A stretch of 64,000 bases of DNA from positions 434,001 through 498,000 of the forward strand of contig NZ_BNAY01000005.1 of NCBI RefSeq assembly GCF_014654365.1, written 5' to 3'. Shown here in pieces: positions 42,080 to 51,114 of this stretch; within the stretch, counting starts at the first letter, position 1; each line of letters begins with the position of its first letter. Below the pieces are notes generated by a model. The model was not told the DNA's origin. It did no database searches and worked only from the letters and a program-made list of their open reading frames with translations. The position numbers were made by a program, and so were the translations under genes. The DNA is from Amycolatopsis oliviviridis. GTDB taxonomy: Bacteria > Actinomycetota > Actinomycetes > Mycobacteriales > Pseudonocardiaceae.

Positions 42080-43495
42080 TCAGGAAGTCGGCTTGAGGTC
42101 CCCGGGGTAGAGGAACTCGGGCGCCGGCTTGGTGTTGCCGTAGAACCACGCGTCGAAGAAGCCCTGGAGGTTCTTGTGCGCGACGCGCTCGGCGAACTTC
42201 TGGAACTCCGGCAGGCTCGCGTTACCGTCGCGGTGCAGGGCGGGCCACGTCTTCAGGATGCGATCGAACGGCGCCGCGCCGATGTAGTTCTTCAGCGCGT
42301 GCAGCGCCGTCGGGCCCTTCGAGTACACGTAGGTGAACTCGTTGCCGGGGCCCATGTCGTAGAGCTTCCCGGCCCAGAACCGGTCCGTCGCCTTCTGCAC
42401 GGAGTTCAGGTAGCGCGCCTTCAGGTCCTGGCCCGACTTCGCCTCGGACCACATCCACTCCGCGTACGAGGCGAAGCATTCGTTGAGGCAGACGTCCTTC
42501 CACTTGTCGACGGCGACCGAGTCGCCCCACCACTGGTGGGCGTTCTCGTGCACGATCGTCGGGACGTTGCCCGCCGCGCCCGAGTAGATCGGCCTGCTCA
42601 GCGTCTCCAGCGAGAACCCGATCGGCTCGGCGAGGAAGATGCCGCCCGCCGCGTCCACCGGGTACCGCCCGAACTTCGACGCCAGGAAGTCGATGATCTC
42701 CGGCAGCCGCGCCTCGGCCTGCTTGGTCGAGGCGGGGGTTCCGGGGGCGTAGGCGTTGACGACCGGGGTGCCGTCGGACAGCTTCGTCCGCTCGAACTCC
42801 CATTTGTCGATCGCGACCGTCGTCATGTACGGCACGGCGGGAGTCTCTTCGGCCCAGGAGTACGTGGTGTTCTTGCCGTTCTTGACCTGACCGCGCTCGA
42901 CGCCGTTCGAGATCACGCTCCATTCGGAGGGAACGGTGATCGCGAGGTGGAAGGTCGCCTTGTCGCGCGGGGTGTCGTTGACCGGGTACCAGGTCGTCGC
43001 GGACTTCGGCTCGCCCGCGGCGAAAGCGCCGCCGGATTTCGCGTACTGCCAGCCGTTCGCGCCCAGCGCCGGATCCTGGATCGGCTGCGGGACGCCGTGG
43101 TAGGCGACCTCGGCGGTGAACCGCTCGTGGTTCCGCAGCGGGCGGGCCGGGGTGATCACCAGCTCGTGGTCGCCGGTCCGGGTGAAGGTCGCCTTCCGCC
43201 CGTTGACCTTGACCGAGTCGACGGTGAGCCCGTGCAGGTCGAGGTTGAACGAGCTCAGCGACTGCGTGGTCCGGCCGGTGATCGTCTGCAGGCCGGTGAG
43301 CTGCTTGGTGGCGGGCTCGTAGCCGACTTTCAGGTTGTAGTCGGCGACGTCGTAACCGCCGTTGCCGTCCTGCGGGTAGTAGCTGTCCCCGGCGCCGTCC
43401 GCGCCGGGTTTGCCGGTGTCGGCGAGGGCGGTCCCGCCGCCGAGGACACTCGCGGCCAGGACGGCGGCGACGACCGCCGCGCTCCGGTACCTCAT
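42080..43495 (-). CDS. Secreted M1-family metallopeptidase, paralogue 1
   Basis: 471 residues with a signal peptide ending near 26 (ALA/DTG). The M1 N-terminal beta domain opens with a YPQDGNGGYDV signature shared by all three paralogues in this window. The zinc site H316-E-N-A-H320 and E339 (HEXXH-x18-E) is intact, as is the downstream YVYSKG segment that supplies the transition-state tyrosine. The GAMEN exopeptidase motif is replaced by FSLET, so substrate range may differ from aminopeptidase N. The four-helix C-terminal domain of larger M1 enzymes is missing. Probably an active exported peptidase. Confidence 0.92.
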   Translation of the reverse strand: MRYRSAAVVAAVLAASVLGGGTALADTGKPGADGAGDSYYPQDGNGGYDVADYNLKVGYEPATKQLTGLQTITGRTTQSLSSFNLDLHGLTVDSVKVNGRKATFTRTGDHELVITPARPLRNHERFTAEVAYHGVPQPIQDPALGANGWQYAKSGGAFAAGEPKSATTWYPVNDTPRDKATFHLAITVPSEWSVISNGVERGQVKNGKNTTYSWAEETPAVPYMTTVAIDKWEFERTKLSDGTPVVNAYAPGTPASTKQAEARLPEIIDFLASKFGRYPVDAAGGIFLAEPIGFSLETLSRPIYSGAAGNVPTIVHENAHQWWGDSVAVDKWKDVCLNECFASYAEWMWSEAKSGQDLKARYLNSVQKATDRFWAGKLYDMGPGNEFTYVYSKGPTALHALKNYIGAAPFDRILKTWPALHRDGNASLPEFQKFAERVAHKNLQGFFDAWFYGNTKPAPEFLYPGDLKPTS

Positions 43496-43691
43496 TCACG
43501 CTCCCAGTCGATCGGCTGTCATTCGGCCCCGAACCTAACGCCGTGACCTCGGCCGTCCGCCCGGAAAGCTCCTTCGTGCCCGGATAATCCCCACTTCCGT
43601 CGCCTGGACGGGGTACGGGAACCCGGCGGCGAACCTCGGGACACGCGGCCTGGCCGGGATATCGAGTGGCGCCTTCTGGAAAGCTGGGGGC

Positions 43692-46600
43692 GTGCGTGTG
43701 ACGCTGCTGGGCCCGGTCGGTGCGGAGGCCGGTGACGGCACCCCGGTCGACATCGGCGGTGTCCGCCTCCGCATGCTCCTGGCCAGGCTCGCGCTGGAGC
43801 CCGGCCGCGCCGTCCCCGCGCCGGCCCTCATCGACGGTCTGTGGGGCGCGGAACCGCCCGCCGACGCCGCGAACGCGCTGCAATCCCTGGTCTCGCGGTT
43901 GCGCAAGGTCCTGCGTGCCGACGACGTCGCCCTCGACTCGGGGCCGGGCGGCTACCGGCTGGACGTCGCCCGCGAGGACGTCGACGCGTGCCGCTTCGAG
44001 CGCCTCGCCGCCGAGGGCCGCGCGGAACTCGCGGCAGGCAGGGACGCCGGTGCGGCCGCGATCCTCGCCGAGGCGCTCGGCCTCTGGCGTGGTCAAGCGC
44101 TGTCCGACGTCCTCGACGCCCCTTTCGCGCAGGCACCCGCGACCCGCCTGGAGGATCTGCGGCTCGAAGCCGCCGAAGACCGTTTCGAGGCCGAGATCCG
44201 GCTCGGCGGGCACGACCGGGTCCTGGCCGATCTCAAGGAGGCGGCCGCGCGGAACCCGCTGCGCGAGCGGCTCGCCGGGCTGTGGATCCGGGCGTTGTGC
44301 GCGGCGGACCGGCAGTCCGACGCCCTCGCCTTCTACGAAGAGGTCCGGACGGCGCTGGCCGACGAGCTGGGCGTCGACCCTTCTGCCGAACTCCAGGAGA
44401 TCCACGTCGCCGCGCTGCGCGGCGAACTCGGCCCGCCACCCGCGGCCGCCGATCACCTCCCGGTGCGGCTGACCAGTTTCGTCGGCCGTGACGACGAGCT
44501 GAAGCTGGTCGCCGAACTCCTCGCGGGCGCGCGGCTGGTGACGCTCGTCGGGCCCGGCGGCGCCGGGAAGACACGCCTGGCCACCGAGGTCGCGACGCGG
44601 CATCCGGCGCATACGCGCGGACGCGTCTGGTTCGTGCCGCTCGCCGGTGTCCGCGACCCGGGAGACCTGCCCGGCGCGGTCTTCGCCGCGCTGGAACTGT
44701 GGGACCTCGGTCTCGCGCACAGCGGTGACCCGATGCGGCGGCCGGTGGAGGCGCTGGTCCGGGTCGTGGAAACGCTCGGTGCCGGGGAATCGGTACTGGT
44801 GCTGGACAACTGCGAGCATCTGGTCGACGCGGCCGCGGAGCTGGCGAACACCCTGTTGCGCCGCGTGCCGACGCTGCGGATCCTCGCGACGAGCCGTGAA
44901 GCGCTGGCCATCGACGGCGAGACGCTGTGCCCGCTCGGCCCGCTGGCCGTCCCGGAAGGGACGCCGACCGTCCCGCAGGCCGCCGAGGCGGGCGCGATCC
45001 GGCTGTTCGTCGACAGGGCGGCCGCCGTGCGGCCGGACTTCGTGCTCGACGAGTCCACTGTGGACGACGTCGCGCAGATCTGCCGTCGGCTGGACGGGAT
45101 GCCGCTGGCGCTGGAGCTGGCCGCCGCGCGGCTGAGGTCGATGACCGTCGCGCAGATCTCGCGGCGCCTCGACGACCGCTTCCGCCTGCTGACCTCCGGC
45201 AGCCGGACGGCTTTGCCGAGGCAGCGCACGCTGCGCGCGGTCGTCGAGTGGAGCTGGGACCTGCTCGACGACGCCGAACGCGTGCTCGCGAGGCGGCTTT
45301 CGGTCTTCGGGGCCGGTGCCGAGGTCGAAGCGGTCGAAAGCGTCTGTGCCGGGGACGGGCTGGCCGCCGAAGACGTCATGTACGTCCTCGGCTCGCTCGT
45401 CGAGAAGTCCATTGTGGACGCGATAGCCGGCGATCAGGGCGAGCCGCGTTACCGCATGCTGGAGACGATCCGGGCGTACGGAGCGGAGCGTCTCGACGAG
45501 GCCGAAGAACGGGAACAGCTGACGAAGGCGTATCACCGCTACTACGCCGAGCTCGCCGAGCGGCTGGAGCCGTTGCTGCGGACCAGGGACCAGCTCACCG
45601 CCATTTCGCGCTACGACGCCGAGCACGGCAACATCGTGACGGCCCTCCGTCAGGCCATCGACGCCGACGACGTCGAAATGGCGACGCACCTGTTCGGCAG
45701 CGCTTTCTGGTACTGGCTGATCAAAGGGGACAGCAACCGGGTCGAGTCGTTCGTCGCCGAAGTGCTCGCTTTCGGCGATCGTCTCGACGAGGACTTCGCG
45801 GCCGCGTTCCGGGCGATGCGCGAGATCACCACGATGGTTCCCGGCGTCGGCGATCCGGAAGCCGTGCGAATCCTCATCGACGAATGCGTGCGGACGAACG
45901 CGCACATCCGGTTCGCCGGGCTGGCCATCGGCCTGCCCATGCTGGCCTTCTTCAGTCAGGACAAGGACCTCGCGCGCCGCGAAGTGAAGAGGGCGCTGTC
46001 GAGCCAGGACCCGTGGGCCAGGGCGGCGGGATCGTGGGCGCACAGCTTCGTCCTCACCGACGACGGCGACCCCGACGGCGCGGAACAGGCCAGGGACTGC
46101 GCCTACGAAGGATTCTCGGCCCTGGGTGATCGGTGGGGCATCGCGATGGCGGTGGGCATGAAGGCGAGCGACATCTCGATGTCGGGCGATCACGAGGCCG
46201 CTCTCGCGCTGTACCGGCAAGGCCTCGCCCTCGCCCTCGAACTGGGCTCGCAGGACGACGTGATCCAGCAGCGCTGGCGGCTCGCGACGGAGTACGCGCG
46301 GGCCGGTGACCTGGACACGGCGATGCGCGAGATACTCGACGCCGAGCGCTACGCGGCCGAAACGGGTAATACCCAGCTCTCGGTGATGGTGCTGGTGGGC
46401 AAGGCCGATCTGCTCTGTCGTGCCGGACGCTTGGACGAGGCACGCGAGGTCGCCGCCCGATTCCGGGAAAAGATGGCTACGGTCGCGTCGCCGGGCGTGT
46501 TCGGCGAGGAGTTCGGGGGGTACATCGACACCGAGGTCGCGCTGGCCGCCGGGGATCTGGACGCGGCCGGCCGCGGGGCCGCGGTCGTCGTGAAGTCCAC

Positions 46601-46877
46601 CGCGGACCGCGGCGACATCGCCGACCTCGGGCGGATCGTCGAGGTCTGTGGACTGATCCGGTTCCGGCAGGGACGACCTGAGCTCGCGGTTCGCCTGCTC
46701 GGAGCGGCGAAGCTCCTGCGCGGCAGGCTGGATCTCGGTGAGCCCGGTATCCGGGACCTGATCGACAGCCTCCGCGCGCACTTCGGCGAGGAGCGCTACG
46801 AAGCGTTGCTCGTCCAGGACGCCGCGCTCACCCGCGCCGGTCTGATGTCCTGGATTCTCCAGGAAGTGACCGGGTGA
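43692..46877 (+). CDS. AfsR/SARP-type regulator with BTAD and NTPase domains
   Basis: 1061 residues. An OmpR-like winged helix (1-95, LLGPVGAEAGDG..VDIGG.R.R.LLA.LAL) and the BTAD domain (about 100-245) give the SARP DNA-binding unit. It is joined to an NB-ARC/AAA-like NTPase with Walker A GPGGAGKT at about 287-294 and LVLDNCEHL, then TPR-like helices to the end. Proteins of this build activate secondary-metabolite or stress genes in response to signals. GTG start at 43692. It lies divergent from an M1 peptidase and close to a DrrAB-like exporter. Its TGA is the TGA of a family B palindrome. Confidence 0.92.
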   Translation: MRVTLLGPVGAEAGDGTPVDIGGVRLRMLLARLALEPGRAVPAPALIDGLWGAEPPADAANALQSLVSRLRKVLRADDVALDSGPGGYRLDVAREDVDACRFERLAAEGRAELAAGRDAGAAAILAEALGLWRGQALSDVLDAPFAQAPATRLEDLRLEAAEDRFEAEIRLGGHDRVLADLKEAAARNPLRERLAGLWIRALCAADRQSDALAFYEEVRTALADELGVDPSAELQEIHVAALRGELGPPPAAADHLPVRLTSFVGRDDELKLVAELLAGARLVTLVGPGGAGKTRLATEVATRHPAHTRGRVWFVPLAGVRDPGDLPGAVFAALELWDLGLAHSGDPMRRPVEALVRVVETLGAGESVLVLDNCEHLVDAAAELANTLLRRVPTLRILATSREALAIDGETLCPLGPLAVPEGTPTVPQAAEAGAIRLFVDRAAAVRPDFVLDESTVDDVAQICRRLDGMPLALELAAARLRSMTVAQISRRLDDRFRLLTSGSRTALPRQRTLRAVVEWSWDLLDDAERVLARRLSVFGAGAEVEAVESVCAGDGLAAEDVMYVLGSLVEKSIVDAIAGDQGEPRYRMLETIRAYGAERLDEAEEREQLTKAYHRYYAELAERLEPLLRTRDQLTAISRYDAEHGNIVTALRQAIDADDVEMATHLFGSAFWYWLIKGDSNRVESFVAEVLAFGDRLDEDFAAAFRAMREITTMVPGVGDPEAVRILIDECVRTNAHIRFAGLAIGLPMLAFFSQDKDLARREVKRALSSQDPWARAAGSWAHSFVLTDDGDPDGAEQARDCAYEGFSALGDRWGIAMAVGMKASDISMSGDHEAALALYRQGLALALELGSQDDVIQQRWRLATEYARAGDLDTAMREILDAERYAAETGNTQLSVMVLVGKADLLCRAGRLDEAREVAARFREKMATVASPGVFGEEFGGYIDTEVALAAGDLDAAGRGAAVVVKSTADRGDIADLGRIVEVCGLIRFRQGRPELAVRLLGAAKLLRGRLDLGEPGIRDLIDSLRAHFGEERYEALLVQDAALTRAGLMSWILQEVTG

Positions 46878-46918
46878 AGAAGGGCTCCTCGCCTCGGCTG
46901 AGGCAAGGAGCCCTTCAC
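46874..46918. repeat. Family B palindrome containing the AfsR-type gene stop
   Basis: GTGAAG at 46874 begins the left arm, and its TGA (46875-46877) is the gene's stop. The right arm ends CCCTTCAC at 46918. The arms pair apart from a 3-base bulge and one mismatch. Centre CTCGGCTGAG resembles that of 6130-6186. Confidence 0.8.
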
Positions 46919-46939
46919 GCGCGTTCCCCCTGACCCCCG

Positions 46940-47740
46940 TCAGACGCGCTTCCGGTAAGCCCACGTGGCGAGCGGGAAGAAGACCGCGATCGCGGCCGCC
47001 ATCCAGATCAGCGAGCCGGTCAGCGGTCCGGCGATGGCGCCGCCGTTCATCAACCCGCGCAGCACGTCGGACATCTGCGTAACCGGGCTGATGTCGGCCC
47101 ACGCCTTCAGCCAGCCGGGCATGGTGCCGGTCGGGACGAAGACGTTGCTGCCGAAGGTCAGCGGCATGAGCACCACGAACATCAGGCCCTGCACCGCGCC
47201 GGGGCTCTTCACCAGCATCCCGACGAACACCGAGGCCCAGCAGAACGACAGGGCGAACGCGATCGCCAGCACGACGGCCAGGACGAACTCCGCCGGACCG
47301 GTCTGGATCCGGTAACCCATGATCGTCGCGACGATCATCAGCACGGTGATGCACACCAGGTAGCGCACGATGTCGGCCAGCACGGCGCCGATCAGCGGCG
47401 CGGACCGCGCGATCGGCATCGCGCGGAACCGGTCGAACACGCCCTTGGTGACGTCGGTGTTCAGCTGGACGCCGACGGTCATGCTGGCCTGCAGGATGTT
47501 GAACACCATGATGCCGGGCACGATCATCTGGAGGTAACCCTCGGTGCTGCCCATGATCGCGCCACCGAACAGGTAGACGAACATGACCAGGAAGATGATC
47601 GGCGCGATGGTGACGTCGGCGAGCTGCTCCGGGTTCTTGCGGATCTTGAGAATCCCGCGCCAGGCGAGGGAGAACCCGTGCCTGGCACTGCCGGCCAGTG
47701 AAACGCGCCGTGGTGGTGCGGGTGCGGCGATGGTCGTCAT
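46940..47740 (-). CDS. ABC-2 type exporter permease (DrrB-like)
   Basis: 266 residues with six membrane helices (first at about 45-65, last at about 240-260) and the ABC-2 block P.TF.SN.FVP...MP.WL......P.T.....R near residue 200. It pairs with the upstream ATPase, whose stop it overlaps by ATGA. Together they resemble DrrA/DrrB daunorubicin-type exporters: two ATPases and two permeases pumping a hydrophobic compound. Substrate unknown. Confidence 0.92.
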   Translation of the reverse strand: MTTIAAPAPPRRVSLAGSARHGFSLAWRGILKIRKNPEQLADVTIAPIIFLVMFVYLFGGAIMGSTEGYLQMIVPGIMVFNILQASMTVGVQLNTDVTKGVFDRFRAMPIARSAPLIGAVLADIVRYLVCITVLMIVATIMGYRIQTGPAEFVLAVVLAIAFALSFCWASVFVGMLVKSPGAVQGLMFVVLMPLTFGSNVFVPTGTMPGWLKAWADISPVTQMSDVLRGLMNGGAIAGPLTGSLIWMAAAIAVFFPLATWAYRKRV

Positions 47741-48714
47741 ACCAGGCTCCCTTCCGGAGTCGTGTCCTTTGTGGACTCATCGGTCTTCTTGCCGGTCAGA
47801 GCGAGGAACACCTCGTCGAGACTGGGCAGCCGCAGCGCCAGCTCGTCCGCGGTGATCCCGGCTTCGTCCAGCTTGCGGACCAAGGTGGACAGCAGGACCG
47901 GGTCCGCCACCGGCGCGGTGAGCAGCCCGGTGTCGTCGTCCCGGTTCGGCCGGGCCCCGGTGAGGCTTGTCAGGATGCGCTCGACGGCGTCGAGATCGGC
48001 GAGCGCGGTCGGCCGGACCTGCAGCGTCTGGCCGCCGGTCCGCCGCTTGAGCTCGTCGGCCCGCCCGTTCGCCACGACGTGCCCGTGGTCGAACACGGTG
48101 ATCGTGTCGGCCAGCTGGTCGGCCTCCTCCAGATACTGCGTGGTGAGCAGCACCGTGGTGCCGTCCGCGACCAGCGTCCGGACCACGGCCCAGACCTCGT
48201 TGCGGGCGTGCGGGTCGAGGCCGGTGGTCGGCTCGTCCAGGTACAGCACCTTGGGACGGCCGACGAGGCTCGCGGCGAGGTCGAGCCGCCGCCGCATGCC
48301 GCCCGAGTAGGTCTTGATCGCGCGTCCGGCGGCGTCGGTCAGCTCGAACCGCTCCAGCAGATCGGCCGCGCGCTTCTTCGCGTCCGCCCTGGAGAACTCC
48401 AGCAGCCTGCCGATCAGGACCAGGTTCTCCGTACCGGAGAGGTCCTCGTCGACCGACGCGTACTGCCCGGTCAGCCCGATCATGCCGCGGACGGCCATCG
48501 GGTTCTTGACGACGTCGTACCCGAAGACGCTCGCGTGGCCGCGGTCCGGCCGGATCAAGGTGGCCAGGATCCGGACGGCGGTCGTCTTCCCCGCGCCGTT
48601 CGGCCCCAGCACCCCGACCACCTTGCCCGCCGGGACCTCCAGATCGACCCCGTCGAGCGCCTTCGTCTCCCCATAGTGTTTGACCAGGCCCTCGGCCCTG
48701 ATCGCGTGAGTCAT
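47737..48714 (-). CDS. ABC exporter ATP-binding protein (DrrA-like)
   Basis: 325 residues. Walker A GPNGAGKTT near 38, Q-loop GLTGQYASVD, signature YSGGMRRRLDLA, Walker B VLYLDEPTTGLD and the H-loop equivalent TTQYLEEAD are all present. The C-terminal 90 residues form the DrrA-type domain ending in LPSLDEVFLALTG. ATG 48714 with AGGAGGA 6 bases upstream. First gene of the exporter pair. A nearby candidate regulator is the AfsR-type gene downstream on the other strand. Confidence 0.95.
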   Translation of the reverse strand: MTHAIRAEGLVKHYGETKALDGVDLEVPAGKVVGVLGPNGAGKTTAVRILATLIRPDRGHASVFGYDVVKNPMAVRGMIGLTGQYASVDEDLSGTENLVLIGRLLEFSRADAKKRAADLLERFELTDAAGRAIKTYSGGMRRRLDLAASLVGRPKVLYLDEPTTGLDPHARNEVWAVVRTLVADGTTVLLTTQYLEEADQLADTITVFDHGHVVANGRADELKRRTGGQTLQVRPTALADLDAVERILTSLTGARPNRDDDTGLLTAPVADPVLLSTLVRKLDEAGITADELALRLPSLDEVFLALTGKKTDESTKDTTPEGSLV

Positions 48715-48894
48715 CGATTCCTCCTGTGGTCTCGCCCCGCGGACAAAGGTGCACCCCGTGCCTGACAGACCGCGCACAGCGCGCTGGCAGCGGCTGGCAG
48801 AACCTGATACGCGCTGGTAGACGCGGTGTGAGGAGGTTGTGAAGGTCTTGTGGAGAGCGCCGTCACGGCGCTCATGATCGGCATACTCGACGTC

Positions 48895-49875
48895 ATGGTG
48901 ATCGAAGAGCGGCCGGTCCGGCCGGTGGTGGCGCGCCGGGGTGCCGGGCGGAAGCTGGTCAGCGGGCTGCTCGTCGCGGCGGTCGTGCCGTTCGCGGTGC
49001 TGACGGCGATGCGGCTGGTGGGGTACGACGGCAACACGTACACGATCGCCGCGCTCGCGCTGACGCCGTACGCGGGGATCGCGACCCTGGTGCTCGGCGT
49101 CCTCGCGCTGGGCCTGCGCCGCTGGTGGACCGCGGCCGTCGCACTGGTGCTGACCTGCACGGTCGCCGCGCTCGTGCTGCCCCGCGCGTTCGCCAACGAG
49201 CAGAAGGCGCTCGGCGGCAAGCATGTCCGCGTGCTCGCGTCGAACATGCTCGGCGGGCAGGCTGATCCGGCCAGGATCGTCGGCTACGTGAAGGAACACC
49301 AGGTCGACGTCCTGAGCCTGACCGAGATGACGCCCGAGGCGATCGCCGCGCTCGACCGGGCCGGGCTGTTCCAGCTCCTGCCGTACCACGTGCTGCACCC
49401 GGCGGAATGGGCGTCGGGCTCCGGGCTGGTGTCGAAGTACCCGCTCACGCCGCTGAAGCTCAGCGGCGACTCGGATCGGAAACAGCCGAGCGCGAGCGTC
49501 GACCTCGGCGACGGCGTCCGGATCGAGGTCGTCGCGGTCCATCCGGCGGCGCCGATGTGGGACAGGCACGTGTGGGTCGACGAGGCCAAGGACCTGCCCT
49601 ACGCCGACGCCGAGCACGACATCCGGATCCTGGCGGGCGACTTCAACGCGAGCCTCGACCACTCGCTCTTCCGTGAGCTGCTGACCAGGGGATACGTGGA
49701 CGCCGCCGATCAGCTGGGGAAGGCGCTGCAGGGCACCTGGACGAACGGGATGGTGCCGCCGGTGCCGATCGACCACGTGCTGGCGGACAAGCGGACGGCG
49801 ATCGCGGACTTCAAGGTGCTGGAGACGCCCGGCAGCGATCACGACGCGGTGTACGCGGAAATCGTCCTGCCCTGA
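48895..49875 (+). CDS. Membrane-anchored endonuclease/exonuclease/phosphatase-fold protein, VanJ-like
   Basis: About 326 residues from ATG 48895 (ATG 48874 and GTG 48850 are in frame). Three membrane helices at about 18-37, 44-62 and 66-85 precede an EEP catalytic domain: SNMLGG, LTEMTPE, AGDFNAS, IDHVL and SDHDAVYAE supply the metal and phosphate ligands. The topology places the catalytic domain outside the membrane, as in Streptomyces VanJ, which gives teicoplanin resistance and probably acts on lipid pyrophosphates. Resistance is inference; family is firm. Confidence 0.82.
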   Translation: MVIEERPVRPVVARRGAGRKLVSGLLVAAVVPFAVLTAMRLVGYDGNTYTIAALALTPYAGIATLVLGVLALGLRRWWTAAVALVLTCTVAALVLPRAFANEQKALGGKHVRVLASNMLGGQADPARIVGYVKEHQVDVLSLTEMTPEAIAALDRAGLFQLLPYHVLHPAEWASGSGLVSKYPLTPLKLSGDSDRKQPSASVDLGDGVRIEVVAVHPAAPMWDRHVWVDEAKDLPYADAEHDIRILAGDFNASLDHSLFRELLTRGYVDAADQLGKALQGTWTNGMVPPVPIDHVLADKRTAIADFKVLETPGSDHDAVYAEIVLP

Positions 49876-49935
49876 ACCGTCGTTCCGAGCGTGTCGTCCG
49901 TCCGATCACGCGAGTTCGCCGCCTGATCACGCCAC

Positions 49936-50751
49936 TCACGAGGCGAGCAAGGAGTCCAGGGCCTTGAGCGTTGCGAGGCCGTCGCTCGCGAGCGAGACGC
50001 CGCGTCCGTGCCGGATCCGCGGCTCGCGCGGGTTGATCCGGACCAGCGCGCCGGTCGCGGCGCTGGCCAGCTCCGAGTAGCGCCGCACCGTCGGCACGGC
50101 CTGCCCGGCGCCGAGTTCCACCACCACGAGGTCGCGATACGCGCGGCGCCACGCGGTCAGCTCGTCGAGCTGGGCCTGGCTGCGCTGCCCGAGCCAGTCG
50201 TAGTCGCCGAACATCAGGATGTTGGGCCGGGCGAGGCCGCCGCAGCGCGGGCACGACGGCAGCGGCGCGAGGGCGCGCATCGTGTCCTCGTCGATCGGGA
50301 CCTCGACGTCGCCGGCGGGCCAGATCTCGCCGGTGCACCGGTCGAGGCACTGGAGATGGTGGATGGACCCGTGCGCTTCGGCGACGTGCGGATACCCCGC
50401 CTTCTGGAACTGTCCGTCCACATTGGACGTGAATGCCCGGACGCCGCCGGGTTTGCGGGCTCCCCAGGACAGCAGGAGACGGAACCCTTCGTGCGGGACG
50501 GTCGCGCGGTACAGCGCGAGCCGGTGTCCGTAGAAACCCCAGGCGAGCTCGGGATCTTCGGCGAAATGCCGCGGATCGGCGAGCTCGACGAAGCTGATGC
50601 CCAGCCGCTCGTACGGCGGATACGCCTTCCAGAAACCCTCGTCACCCCGGAAATCGGGCAGGCCGGAGTCGACGCCCATCCCGGCGCCGGCGCAGACGAG
50701 CAGCGCGCCGGCGCCGTCGATCAGTTCCGCGGCTCGTTCGAGCTCACTCAC
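49936..50751 (-). CDS. Sir2-family NAD-dependent protein deacylase
   Basis: 271 residues. GAGMGVDSGLPDFRG forms the NAD loop, TSNVDGQF the second NAD motif, and the histidine in AEAHGSIHHLQC the catalytic base. Zinc cysteines are in CLDRC, an unusual C-x3-C, and CPRCGG. The SNVD motif and zinc spacing depart from cobB-type sirtuins, so the acyl group removed is uncertain. GTG 50751 overlaps the stop of the MhuD gene by eight bases (GTGAGTGA), so the two are coupled. Putting a sirtuin behind a heme-degrading enzyme is not an arrangement I know. Confidence 0.88.
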   Translation of the reverse strand: MSELERAAELIDGAGALLVCAGAGMGVDSGLPDFRGDEGFWKAYPPYERLGISFVELADPRHFAEDPELAWGFYGHRLALYRATVPHEGFRLLLSWGARKPGGVRAFTSNVDGQFQKAGYPHVAEAHGSIHHLQCLDRCTGEIWPAGDVEVPIDEDTMRALAPLPSCPRCGGLARPNILMFGDYDWLGQRSQAQLDELTAWRRAYRDLVVVELGAGQAVPTVRRYSELASAATGALVRINPREPRIRHGRGVSLASDGLATLKALDSLLAS

Positions 50752-51052
50752 CCGGCTTCGAAGCCTGGACGACCTCGAATTCCAGCAGGTTCGCGCCACT
50801 GGAGACCGGCTTCGCGCGCTCACCCGCGTGCGCCTCGCGCGCCGGACCGGACGCCCACGCCTGATAGGCCTCTTCGGACTCCCACTTCGTGTAGACGAAG
50901 TAGCGGCTTTCACCGGAGACCGGGCGGAGCAGTTCGAAGCCGAGGAAGCCGGGCTGGTTGTCGACGGCGTGCAGCCGCGCGGCGAACCGCTTCTCCAGCT
51001 CGGGGCCTGCGCCTTCGGGGACCTCGATCGCGTTGATCTTCACGACAGCCAT
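50744..51052 (-). CDS. mhuD: Heme-degrading monooxygenase, MhuD type
   Basis: 102 residues. Nearly the length and sequence of M. tuberculosis Rv3592: VVKINAIEVP, PGFLGFELLRP, and a C-terminal LLEFEVV. The three residues that define MhuD activity are in identical positions: N7, W66 and H75. MhuD binds two hemes and cleaves the porphyrin to mycobilins, releasing iron without CO. The ATG at 51052 is preferred; GTG 51061 adds three residues. Located shortly after the clpC region as in Mycobacterium. No iron box was found before it. Confidence 0.9.
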   Translation of the reverse strand: MAVVKINAIEVPEGAGPELEKRFAARLHAVDNQPGFLGFELLRPVSGESRYFVYTKWESEEAYQAWASGPAREAHAGERAKPVSSGANLLEFEVVQASKPGE

Positions 51053-51114
51053 GCCGTCCACCCTACGGTGAAACTCTTTTGCGCCGCGATGTGATGCGTG
51101 GGACCTTCCAGGAG

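Noticed and set aside
42222..47780. Uninterrupted 1852-codon frame on the reverse strand
   Set aside because: It runs antisense to the AfsR-type gene and out of frame through an M1 gene and the ABC permease. GC3-rich coding DNA leaves such antisense frames open; the translation is Arg/Gly-rich with no domain.
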